36,747 nucleotides of DNA from Bradyrhizobium hereditatis (GTDB lineage Bacteria > Pseudomonadota > Alphaproteobacteria > Rhizobiales > Xanthobacteraceae): NCBI RefSeq assembly GCF_020329435.1, contig NZ_JAGKJK010000032.1, positions 1 through 36,747 of the forward strand, in the 5' to 3' direction. The position numbers and the translations under genes are program-made. Every line of letters starts with the position of its first letter. Position 1 is the stretch's first letter. The notes under the pieces were generated by a model that was given only the letters and a program-made list of their open reading frames with translations, searched no databases and was not told the DNA's origin. Positions 1-8,289 of the stretch are shown here, one piece after another.

Positions 1-290
1 CACGGGCACTAATCCTGAAACCTGAGATACTCCTGCTCGACGAAATCACCTCGGCGCTCGACCCTGAACTCGCTGGAGAAGTTCTCGACGTGGTCCGAGG
101 TGTAGCCCACGAGACGAAGGTGACACTTCTGATTGTCACCCACGAGATGCGCTTCGCACGCGAGGTCTGTGACCGCATTGTCGTCTTCGATGCCGGCCGC
201 ATCATCGAGCAGGGCTCTCCTGACAAGATCTTCAGCCATCCCGAATCTGAGCGCACGCGCTCATTCCTGCAGTCCGTCCTGAACCATTGA
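1..290 (+). CDS. Polar amino-acid ABC transporter ATP-binding protein, C-terminal part
   Basis: The window opens inside this gene; the reading frame runs from base 3 to the TGA at 288-290. It would energise uptake of a polar amino acid or opine at the inner membrane. The visible part holds the Walker B segment and D-loop (LLLDEITSALDPEL), the switch histidine (IVTHEM) and the GRIIEQGSP region typical of the GlnQ/HisP class of ATPases. Walker A and the signature motif lie outside the window. The rest of a transporter of the same class (binding protein and permease) sits at the other end of the window, but nothing here shows that the parts belong together. No terminator is obvious after the stop. 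Family assignment is secure; the substrate is unknown. Confidence 0.9.
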   Translation, partial: RALILKPEILLLDEITSALDPELAGEVLDVVRGVAHETKVTLLIVTHEMRFAREVCDRIVVFDAGRIIEQGSPDKIFSHPESERTRSFLQSVLNH

Positions 291-454
291 CGCTAGCTAT
301 GGCCATGAAGGCCGTCTCTGAGCTCCTCTTGCCGCTCTTAAGACATCTGATCCAGTATCGAAATGGAAGGCTTTCAGAGATCGGCGTGCTCAACGCGCTA
401 GGTGTCTAGTCCCAAGCTTGATGGTGCATTCTTAGTGCACGATAAGGATGCGCT

Positions 455-1432
455 ATGGGACAAGTTTTATACGGCTGCGCCACCACGATGGAGGCAGTCC
501 GTCGAGCAATACGAAATAGTCAAGAGAGCCTGAGAGCACTCGCCAAGCGCTACGGGATCAACCAGAAGACTGGTGCGAAGTGGAAGCAGCGCGAGACCGT
601 CGCCGATCGTTCGACAGGCCCCAAGGAAGGCAAGTCGACTGTCCTTTCCATCAAGGAGGAGGCGATCATCGTCGCTTTCCGGCGACATACGCTGCTGCCA
701 CTCGACGATTGCCTCTATGCGCTGCAGCCAACCATCCCGCATCTGACGCGATCATCTCTGCATCGCTGACTTCAGCGCTACGGCATCAGCCGGTTTGCCG
801 GAGGTCGAAGGTGGCAAGCGTTCGAAGAAAAAGTTCAAGGCTTATACTATCGGCTATTTCCACATCGACATTGCCGAGCTCCAGACCGCTGAAGGGAAGC
901 TCTGCCTCTACGTCGCCATCGATCGCACCAGCAAGTTCGCCTTCGTGCAACTGGTCAAGAAGACGGGAAGGACCTCCGCCGCGGCGTTCCTCGAAGTCCT
1001 GGTCGCGGCAGTCCCCTACAAGATCCACACGTTCTCACCGACAATGGGATCCAGTTCACCTTCCCGCCGCTATCCGGACGGCCCGATGGCAAGATATGTG
1101 ACGCATATGTTCGATCTGCGCTGCCAAGAAAACGGGATCGAACATCGACTAACCAAGATCAAACATCCCTGGACCAATGGCCAAGTCGAGCGCATGAACC
1201 GCACGATCAAGGAAGCGACCGTCCAACGTTACTATTACGATCGACACGATCAGCTCGAAGCTCACCTTGCCAACTTCATCAACGCCTACAACTACGGTCG
1301 GCGGCTGAAATCCTGAAGGGCCTCACACCTTACGAATACATCTGCAAATGCTGGACTTCCCAGCAAGAACGATTCAAACCCAATCCGCTCCAGCAAATGC
1401 CGGGACTAAACAGGGACACAAGCCAGATATGA
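455..1432 (+). pseudogene. IS481 family transposase, decayed
   Basis: This is a DDE transposase of the IS481 type broken by at least five lesions. The N-terminal helix-turn-helix part (residues 1-104 from ATG 455) ends at a TGA at 767-769 where the family has a Cys codon. An extra T near 791 shifts the frame, and the catalytic core then reads from about 795. A lost base near 1039 and two more near 1066 shift the frame out and back, wrecking the second catalytic Asp region (family: TDNGIQF). The third motif is present (KIKHPWTNGQVERMNRTIKEA, up to about 1230). A final one-base loss near 1313 puts the last residues in another frame, ending at TGA 1430-1432. Clear terminal repeats were not identified. 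It is a fossil insertion. Confidence 0.85.
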
Positions 1433-2323
1433 TAGCCTCTGACCAATTCATGCTTGGAGGCGACTATCGAGAAATGTAAGGTGCCGTCGATGCGCGACAT
1501 GGCATCGCTGTGGCAGGCTCAATCCAGTGTGGCTCGCGGACGTGCATGGCGCGCGGATACGCGTGCCGGCCATGATCCTCGTCCTGACGAGAGCAGCGCG
1601 TTCAGGATTCGTGAGCTATCGAGACTGAATTGTAGCTTGGCCCCCATTAGCGGACAGCGCGCCGCTCAAGCTGCTCAATTGCCGGTACACAGGGGCTGCA
1701 CTCACACATTGATCTGCAGCGCGCGTGGGGTAGCCGGCGTCAACAACGAGAATTATTGTGTTCTTGCGCTTTCGACAGGTAAGCAAACTCTTCAGCTCGG
1801 CCAGTGTGATTGTCTGCGGTCGGCTGCGTCGTAAAGCGAGTCGGAAATCAGATGGTCGCGCGCCCATCGCTCGGATGAATTTCATCGAGAGTGGCGGCCG
1901 TAGCGCAGGATTTTGGCTCGTTCGAGCATGTCATTGCATCAAATGAGACCCAAGTGTCACTACACTCGCTGCTCAGGCTGGCGTAGGACTCTCGAAGAGC
2001 GTGTCGCTTTACTCAATGTACACCTTCACAGCCAAGCGCTGCCAACGGAAAGAATTAGCGCAAGGCGATATGCGCGCGGGCTGCCGAGTCGATAGGAACG
2101 CGATGGAGATTGATTGCTACTTGAGGGGGGTGGGTGGGTTTTCCGTAGGAGCCACTTTGCAAAATGCTGTGGCGACTTCAGCTGAGGCGGCGCGGTCCCG
2201 CTCGGAGGCGATTGGCCGTGCGGCGACGCCTCGCGCATGTTGGCTGCGATACTGGTGCCCTTTGGCGCGGCGATCGGGCTTGTTCCTCGAGGGGCTGCTT
2301 AGATCTGATCGGGGGCGGGGCGA
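1433..2323. other. 890 bp without a recognisable gene
   Basis: Several short open frames exist on both strands, but none has a convincing ribosome-binding site, domain or codon pattern. The base composition is less GC-rich than the metabolic genes that follow, and the stretch looks like decayed island DNA. No promoter motif could be assigned with confidence. A 108-residue frame ends inside the next gene's start (ATGA overlap at 2324-2327), but its composition looks non-coding. Confidence 0.5.
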
Positions 2324-3871
2324 ATGAACGGTGCGGAAAGTCTGGTTAGAACCCTGTTGACGGGCGGGATTGACGTCTGTTTCGCCAATCCAGGCACCTC
2401 CGAGATGCATTTTGTCGCGGCGCTCGACCGGTTGCCGGGCATGCGCTGTGTGCTCGGCTTGTTTGAGGGGGTGGCGACGGGGGCGGCCGACGGCTATTTC
2501 CGCATGAGGGGGCAGCCTGCCTCGACGCTTCTGCATCTCGGTCCTGGCCTCGCGAATGGTCTTGCCAATCTGCACAACGCCAAGAAGGCGCATTCCGGCA
2601 TCGTCAATATCGTCGGCCAGCACGCCGGCTACCACATCAGCTACAACGCGCCGCTGACCTCAGACATCGAGGGTCTGGCGCGGCCGGTGTCGACTTGGGT
2701 GCGCACCTCGCCGGACGCCAGGTCGGTCGCTGCCGACGGGGCCGCGGCGATCGCTGCGGCCAAGAGTTCGCCGGCGCAAATTGCGACCCTCATCCTTCCC
2801 GCGGATGCCGCTTGGAACGAGGCTGATGGCATTGCCGAGGTGCCGGCGGCGAAGCTGTGCCCGTCCTACTCGCCACAGGCGGTCGACGTTGCTGCCAAGA
2901 TTCTGCGCGGCGACGGCAGTCGAGCGCTGCTCCTGATGGGCGGCGGGGCGCTGAGCGAGCACGGATTGGTGCTGGCGCAGCGGATTGCCGGAAAGACGGG
3001 GTGTCGGGTCATGGCTCCCACGTTCCACCCGCGCATGGCGCGGGGCCGCGGGCGCTTCTCCATCGACCGCATCCCTTATGTGATTGACCAAGCGCTTCTC
3101 CTGCTGAAGGATTTTCGCCACATCATCCTGGTCGAAGCCAGCGATCCCGTCGCCTTCTTTGCCTATCCGAACAAGCCGAGCCTGCTGAAGCCCCAGGGCT
3201 GCCAGCTTCATCGCATGACCGACTGGGGCGAGAACTCGGTCGCAGCGTTGGAGGCGCTGACGCACGCACTCCAAGCCAAGCCGCGCGACAGCGAGCGGGA
3301 AGAGTTCGCGGAGCTGATTAAGCCAACCGGCGCGTTGACCTTAACATCGATTGCGCAGGCGATCGCCTGTGCAATCCCGGAAAATGCAGTTGTGGTGGAT
3401 GAATCTATCACCAGTGGCCGCGGATTCTTCCCTCTGACCGCGGCGGCTGCGCCGCATGATTGGTTGCAGAATATGGGTGGATCGATCGGCTTTTCCATGC
3501 CTGTTGCGACGGGTGCCGCGGTCGCTTGCCCAGATCGCAAGGTGATGTGCATGGTCGGCGATGGCAGCGCCATGTACACCATACAGTCCTTATGGACCCA
3601 GGCGCGTGAGGGGCTCGATGTGGTCACCGTCGTATTCGCCAACAAGAGCTATCAGATCCTTCGCAGCGAGTTCGAGAGCGTCAGGGCTGGCGAGCCGGGT
3701 AAGCGCGCGCAGGATATGCTCACGCTCGACCGTCCAGCACTCGATTTCGTCGCTCTCGCCAAGGGGATGGGGGTTCCGGGGCGTACGGTCACGACAGCGG
3801 ACGATCTCAACAAGACGCTCGTGGAAGCCGTGCGCGAGCCGGGGCCGCACTTGATCGAAGTGGACATGTAG
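2324..3871 (+). CDS. Thiamine-diphosphate enzyme, acetolactate synthase / benzoylformate decarboxylase-like
   Basis: The 515-residue protein has the three-domain layout of the acetolactate synthase large-subunit superfamily: an N-terminal pyrimidine-binding domain, a central domain and a C-terminal diphosphate-binding domain. The activating glutamate is Glu48 (GLFEGVATGAADGY). The diphosphate/Mg motif begins with GDGS at 412-415 and ends with the Asn of NKSY at 440. His71 (LLHLGPG) sits where benzoylformate decarboxylase has its catalytic His70, while the GPG that follows resembles acetolactate synthase, so the reaction may be decarboxylation or carboligation of a 2-oxo acid. No small regulatory subunit gene follows, which argues against a normal branched-chain role. 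The start ATG overlaps the stop of a doubtful upstream frame; the GGGGCGG stretch is the only Shine-Dalgarno candidate. It is followed 144 bp later by an amidohydrolase on the same strand. Substrate unknown. Confidence 0.85.
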   Translation: MNGAESLVRTLLTGGIDVCFANPGTSEMHFVAALDRLPGMRCVLGLFEGVATGAADGYFRMRGQPASTLLHLGPGLANGLANLHNAKKAHSGIVNIVGQHAGYHISYNAPLTSDIEGLARPVSTWVRTSPDARSVAADGAAAIAAAKSSPAQIATLILPADAAWNEADGIAEVPAAKLCPSYSPQAVDVAAKILRGDGSRALLLMGGGALSEHGLVLAQRIAGKTGCRVMAPTFHPRMARGRGRFSIDRIPYVIDQALLLLKDFRHIILVEASDPVAFFAYPNKPSLLKPQGCQLHRMTDWGENSVAALEALTHALQAKPRDSEREEFAELIKPTGALTLTSIAQAIACAIPENAVVVDESITSGRGFFPLTAAAAPHDWLQNMGGSIGFSMPVATGAAVACPDRKVMCMVGDGSAMYTIQSLWTQAREGLDVVTVVFANKSYQILRSEFESVRAGEPGKRAQDMLTLDRPALDFVALAKGMGVPGRTVTTADDLNKTLVEAVREPGPHLIEVDM

Positions 3872-4015
3872 TGGGAGCCAAGTCCCCTCACCAATCATTC
3901 GACGGAGCGGGATCTGTTGAGCAAAGATCGTTTGTTGGCGTTGAAAGCTCAACTACGACCATCAATCGTTCTCCGAAGCCTCATTCAGTTCTAGACAAGT
4001 AAGGATAAAGACGCC

Positions 4016-5749
4016 ATGACGAGCAACAATATGGACCTTGTGATCCGCGGCGGCACAATCGCCGACGGCCGCGGCGCTGAACTGTTCGATGCCGATATCG
4101 CAATCAAGGACGGCCGCATCAATGAGGTTGGAAAGGTTTTGGGCAAGGGGCGCGAGGAGATCGATGCACGGGGAAAGCTGATCGCACCCGGGTTTGTCGA
4201 CGCTCACACCCATTATGACGGCCAAGTCACCTGGAGCCATGATCTTACACCATCCTCCCAAAACGGTGTAACTACCGCGATCATGGGTAATTGCGGCGTC
4301 GGATTTGCGCCGTGCCGGCCTGATGATCATCAGCGGCTGATCGAGCTGATGGCGGGGGTCGAGGATATCCCCGAGCCCGTGCTGGGCGACGGGATTCCCT
4401 GGGAATGGGAAAGCTTCCCCGATTATATGGAGTGGCTGGCCAAGCGCGACTTTGATATCGACATCGGTGCCCAGTTGGCGCATGCCGCTTTGCGTGTCTA
4501 TGTAATGGGCGACCGCGGAGCTCACCGCGATCCTTCGACTGCCGAAGACAATGCTGCCATGGCAAAGCTCGCCGCCGAGGCAGTGCGCGCCGGCGCGCTC
4601 GGCTTCTCCACTTCGCGTACGCTTGCGCATCGGACCTCGACCGGCGATTACACCCCGACATTGAAGGCAGGCGAGGACGAATTAATTGCGATCGCATCCG
4701 CGATGCGCAAGCAGGGCCGCAGTGTGCTGCAATACGTGGGTGATCTCTCCACCATTCACGAAGACTTGCCGATGATGTTGCGGATCGCCGAGAAGACGGG
4801 ATGCCACATTACGCACTCGGTGGCGCAGTACAACCAGGCGCCGCGGATCTGGCGCGAGACACTTGACGAATTTAATGCTGCGGCCGCGCGGGGGCTGTCG
4901 GTGACCGCCCAGGTCGCTGCTCGGCCGATCGGTGTCCTGCTTGGCCTCGAGCTATCGCGCCATCCGTTCCAGCCCCGTCCGAGCTACAGGGCGATTGCAC
5001 ACTTGCCGCTTCCCGAGCGGCTGACACGATTGCGGCAGCCAGAGGTGCGCAACGCGATCTTGAGCGAAAGCGTCACCGACGATGATGACCCGCTGTTCTT
5101 CCGTCCGAACTACGATGCCGTGTATCTGCTCGGCGATCCGCCCGATTACGAGCAGCCGCCGGAGAATGCGCTTGGTGCGCAGGCAAAGAAGCTCGGTAAG
5201 CGGCCGGAGGAGCTGGCCTATGATGCCATGCTTTCGAACGACGGTCGTGGCATGCTCTATGTCCCCGCCAGGAATTATGCTGATGGCAATCTCGACTGCG
5301 TCCGGGAAATGCTGAGCGACCCATGCGCCGTGCCTGGTTTGAGCGACGGCGGTGCGCATTGCGGCGTCATTTGTGACGCGAGCTTCCCGACCTACTTGCT
5401 CACTCACTGGACGCGCGACCGCAAGCGGGGTGACAAGCTCTCGATACCATTTGTGGTGGCGGCGCAAGCGCGCAGGACCGCGCTCTCGGTCGGCCTCGAA
5501 GATCGCGGACTGATAGCGCGTGGCTACAAGGCAGACATTAATGTCATCGATTATGAGAGGCTGCATCTGCATCCGCCAGAGGTGCATTACGACCTTCCCA
5601 TGGGCGGACGGCGCTTGGTACAGCAGGTCGATGGCTATGACGCAACCATCGTCTCGGGCGTGTTGACGCAGCGCAATGGCAAGCCGACCGGCGCCCGACC
5701 GGGCAAGCTTGTGCGAGGTGCCCAGCAGTCTGTCCTGACTCAGGATTGA
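4016..5749 (+). CDS. N-acyl-D-amino-acid deacylase family amidohydrolase
   Basis: A 577-residue protein of the amidohydrolase-3 / D-aminoacylase group, which hydrolyse N-acyl-D-amino acids or related cyclic amides with one or two zinc ions in a TIM barrel. The metal motif is HTHYDGQ (His64, His66, Asp68). Cys93 in NCGVGFAP matches the zinc-ligand Cys of D-aminoacylase. ITHSVAQ supplies a later His region, and Asp444 in SDGGAH is the expected catalytic Asp. N- and C-terminal strands (MDLVIRGGTIADGRG; GYKADINVIDY) form the small beta-sandwich. AAGGA at 4001-4005, ten bases before the ATG, supports the start. It is co-directional with the ThDP enzyme and the downstream dehydrogenase, so a joint catabolic role is plausible. 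The true substrate cannot be read from sequence. Confidence 0.9.
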   Translation: MTSNNMDLVIRGGTIADGRGAELFDADIAIKDGRINEVGKVLGKGREEIDARGKLIAPGFVDAHTHYDGQVTWSHDLTPSSQNGVTTAIMGNCGVGFAPCRPDDHQRLIELMAGVEDIPEPVLGDGIPWEWESFPDYMEWLAKRDFDIDIGAQLAHAALRVYVMGDRGAHRDPSTAEDNAAMAKLAAEAVRAGALGFSTSRTLAHRTSTGDYTPTLKAGEDELIAIASAMRKQGRSVLQYVGDLSTIHEDLPMMLRIAEKTGCHITHSVAQYNQAPRIWRETLDEFNAAAARGLSVTAQVAARPIGVLLGLELSRHPFQPRPSYRAIAHLPLPERLTRLRQPEVRNAILSESVTDDDDPLFFRPNYDAVYLLGDPPDYEQPPENALGAQAKKLGKRPEELAYDAMLSNDGRGMLYVPARNYADGNLDCVREMLSDPCAVPGLSDGGAHCGVICDASFPTYLLTHWTRDRKRGDKLSIPFVVAAQARRTALSVGLEDRGLIARGYKADINVIDYERLHLHPPEVHYDLPMGGRRLVQQVDGYDATIVSGVLTQRNGKPTGARPGKLVRGAQQSVLTQD

Positions 5750-5889
5750 CGCGGGGGGGGCTGCAAGCTGCTCTCAGGGGGGAGTACGAGCGCACATGTG
5801 TCTATGTCTATTCTTGGGATTGCGGACGTTCCCCACGCTCGGAGTAGACTTGGCTGTAGAGGAGGCGGCGCCGAACTGCCGTTCTAAGA

Positions 5890-6237
5890 ATGAAGGTTAA
5901 TTACAAGGTCACGACCACTTCGGAGGAAGGGACGAGGACCATTATCGAGAAGTTCGGCATTGAAGTAGCGGGAAGTAACTTCAACGCTATTCGTGCAAAA
6001 TTCATCAAGGAGGTGACCTATATCTTTCCTGATGGGCCGCACGACACGAAGGACTACTTTATCGAACAGTGCAAGTGAGGCGACGCTACTCCGCCTCCGA
6101 AGCTTGAACTGATTCAGCAAATTCGGTCGGAATTATCTGACATTCGCGGCCTGCTACGCTTGGCGGCTGAGCTCACGGAGACAATCAATGAACGGAAAAG
6201 TACTGGTTATCAGTGGTGCTTTGGGCGCGCTCGGTAA
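5890..6237 (+). pseudogene. Small unknown ORF interrupted by an in-frame TGA
   Basis: From ATG 5890 the frame encodes 62 residues (MKVNYKVTTTSEEG... to IEQCK) and stops at TGA 6076-6078. The same frame then stays open for 52 more codons to TAA 6235-6237. It reads GDATPPPK followed by a charged helical stretch (LELIQQIRSELSDIRGLLR) that looks like real protein. The product would be about 115 residues: a beta-rich N-terminal part, a Pro linker and an amphipathic helix. The frame overlaps the dehydrogenase start by 50 bases. No strong Shine-Dalgarno site precedes ATG 5890. The gene may be broken by one nonsense mutation, or only the 62-residue form may be made. I do not recognise the family. Confidence 0.4.
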
Positions 6238-6868
6238 GGAGGTCGCCGAGATAGCCATGACCCGCGGCGCGCGCATCGCTGCCATTGATTTATTACCATC
6301 AAAGTCTCTCCAAACACCGGGCCGGCTGGAGATTTGCGGTGTCGATCTCACAGATCCAGGGCAAGCGAAGATGGCCATCGATAAGGCGGCTGCACACTTC
6401 GGCAAGCTTGACGCGCTGCTCAATCTTGCTGGCGGTTTCGTATTCGAAACGCTCGTTGAGGGTGACAGCAAGACCTGGCAACGCATGTACGCGATGAACG
6501 TGCTGACGGCAATCAACGCTTCGCGCGTGGCGCTGCCATATCTGGCGAGATCCACCGCTGGCCGCATCGTCAACGTGGGGTCGATCGCGGCGGTAACGGC
6601 GGGCGGCGGCATGGGGCCCTACGCCGCCTCCAAATCGAGTGTGCATCGGTTCACGGAAGCTCTTGCCGCCGAGTGCAAAGGACAAATCACCGTCAACGCC
6701 GTGCTACCGTCAGTCATCGACACGGCCGTCAATCGCACCAGCATGCCGGGGGCGGATTTCGCCAAATGGGTTCAGCCGCGAGAGGTTGCTGAGTTGATCC
6801 TGTTTTTGGTCAGCGATGCCGCTAGTGCCGTCACTGGCGCGTTGATCCCGGTGGCCGGACGCGGCTAG
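6188..6868 (+). CDS. Short-chain dehydrogenase/reductase (SDR)
   Basis: A 226-residue NAD(P)-dependent oxidoreductase of the classical SDR fold. The nucleotide-binding glycine motif is ISGALGALGKE near residue 8. DLTDPG holds the adenine-pocket Asp, NLAGG replaces the usual NNAG, the catalytic Ser lies in VGSIAAV, and Tyr/Lys are in PYAASK. The acidic residue after beta-2 (AAIDLL) favours NAD over NADP. GGAG at 6177-6180, seven bases upstream, fixes the start. It follows the ThDP enzyme and amidohydrolase on the same strand and could reduce or oxidise a hydroxy-ketone of the kind a ThDP carboligase makes; this is inference from context only. No membrane or signal segment is visible, so it should be cytoplasmic. 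Confidence 0.88.
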   Translation: MNGKVLVISGALGALGKEVAEIAMTRGARIAAIDLLPSKSLQTPGRLEICGVDLTDPGQAKMAIDKAAAHFGKLDALLNLAGGFVFETLVEGDSKTWQRMYAMNVLTAINASRVALPYLARSTAGRIVNVGSIAAVTAGGGMGPYAASKSSVHRFTEALAAECKGQITVNAVLPSVIDTAVNRTSMPGADFAKWVQPREVAELILFLVSDAASAVTGALIPVAGRG

Positions 6869-7344
6869 ATACGATTGCATTACAGCAGCCTGGAATTTTG
6901 CAGAATGGACGATGCTCTTATTCTGTCCGCTATTGTGCCTACTTGCCACGTGAAGATCGGGCGTGCGAGCGAAGGAGGCGACGGACTACGTTGCCGACCT
7001 AACCGCTGGGTGACGCGCGGGGAGCTGCCGTTTTGGATCACGGGAATCGGTCGCAGATTGGCCCAGGCGCAGGTTCGGCACCACAGCGAGGGCGAGGGTT
7101 CCCATCGACGAGATCCAAAGCTTCTCGACTTCCGACGGTTGAGCCTCGGGCAGCATACTAGCGCTTCCGGTCATGGCTAATCTGGCAACGGAAACAGTAC
7201 GGGAACATCATGGCTATCTTCCATGTTCAGGCCGATTTTCCAAGCTGCAATCCCACAACTCAGCAACTTGCGACGTCCGCATTTGAGAATCAGTTCGTCT
7301 ATTGACGCTATCACGGTCATGAACGCTGACCTGCCACCGAACTT
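6869..7344. other. 476 bp intergenic, no gene recognised
   Basis: Short frames on both strands have no recognisable domain or ribosome-binding site. This stretch joins the end of the dehydrogenase to the decayed IS3 transposase tail. Confidence 0.5.
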
Positions 7345-7621
7345 TCATCTAGCGGCAATTAGAGTCTCGGGGTTTGTACGCCAAGTGGCGCGGGAGGACC
7401 AATGGACGATCGGCGAAGCTGATCGGGGGTTCGTAGCCCGATCGTCCGTTGCGGTGAGGTGGGCAGCATAGGCCGTGGGGGAGAGGTATTTCAGCGATCA
7501 GTGAGGCCGCCGGATATTGTAGTCGGCGACCCAGTTGGCGATTTTGCGGACGTCATCAAGTTCGTAGAAGAAGGTTTCGTCGAGCGGTTCATCGCGCATC
7601 CGGAGGGTGTCAAGAAGGATG
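7345..7621 (-). pseudogene. IS3 family transposase OrfB, C-terminal remnant
   Basis: Read on the minus strand from 7621 this encodes the tail of an IS3-type integrase-fold transposase: LRMRDEPLDETFFYELDDVR, then IANWVADYNIRRPH, an in-frame TGA, SLKYLSPTAYAAHLTAT and a tail ending LIAAR before TGA 7345-7347. The family has RRPHSSLGY here, so the TGA replaces a Ser codon. The rest of the gene is missing: homology stops exactly where the IS256 element begins at about 7621. The missing 5' part was not found elsewhere in the window. Confidence 0.8.
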
Positions 7622-8272
7622 TGTAAGTAGGTTTCTGTGAGTTTACTTTTAAGGAGACTCACATGGCGATTCGACGATCACCTCCTGAACTGCTCGACCG
7701 ACTGCTTGCCAAGTACGAGACACCCGAGGACCTGACGGGAGAGAACGGGCTATTCAAACAACTGAAGAGGGCCTTGATCGAGCGGGCGCTGGGCGCCGCT
7801 CGCATCTGGGTTACGAGAAGGGCGACCGGGCTGGGCGCGGCACCGGTAACAGCGGCAACGGGATGAGCTCAAAGACGATCCTCACGGATGACGGTGAGAT
7901 CGAGATTGCGGTGCCGCGCGATCGTGCCGGCAGCTTCGAGCCGCAGCTGATCGCCAACGGCAGAGGCATTTTACCGTTTTCGACGATAAGATTTTGAGCC
8001 TGTACGCCCGCGGCATGACGGTGCGGGAGATCCAGGGCCACCTGGCCCCGAAACTGTATGGCACCGAGGTCTCGCCCGACCTGATCAGCCGGGTCACCAA
8101 TACCGTCCTCGTGCGGGAATGGCAGAACCGGCCGCTCGAGGCGGTCTACCCCGTGGTGTTCTGCGACGCGCTGCGGGTCAAAATCCGCGACGAAGGCCTG
8201 GTCAAGAACAAGGCCGTCTACTTGGCGCTCAATGTGGACGACGAGAAGGACTGCTCGGGCTGTGGATCGAGC
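7622..8272 (+). pseudogene. IS256 family transposase, first segment
   Basis: The element starts at about 7621 and the transposase at ATG 7663, after a strong AAGGAG. It reads AIRRSPPELLDRLLAKYETP and continues to LGA. A net insertion near 7798 then shifts the frame. Homology resumes as MSSKTILTDDGEIEIAVPRD, is shifted again near 7960, and continues as ILSLYARGMTVREIQGHL and AVYPVVFCDALRVKIRDEGL, the latter holding the first catalytic Asp region. It stops at GLWIE, base 8272, where an IS66 element has inserted. The gene resumes at 12765, and its third part lies inverted at 14455-14694. With several frameshifts this copy is dead. Confidence 0.85.
8265..8272. repeat. IS66 target duplication, left copy (GATCGAGC)
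   Basis: The 8 bases GATCGAGC lie directly before the IS66 left terminus and are repeated at 12757-12764 directly after its right terminus. Eight base pairs is the usual IS66 duplication length. Confidence 0.9.
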
Positions 8273-8280
8273 GTACGCAT

Positions 8281-8289
8281 CCGGTGAGG
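8281..8289. repeat. IS4 target duplication, left copy (CCGGTGAGG)
   Basis: The 9 bases CCGGTGAGG flank the IS4 element on the left and recur at 9867-9875 on the right. Nine base pairs is the length made by IS50-type IS4 elements. The target lies within the IS66 left terminal repeat. Confidence 0.92.

Noticed and set aside
2001..2327. 108-codon frame overlapping the ThDP enzyme start by ATGA
   Set aside because: The overlap resembles translational coupling, but the sequence is not protein-like and has no ribosome-binding site.
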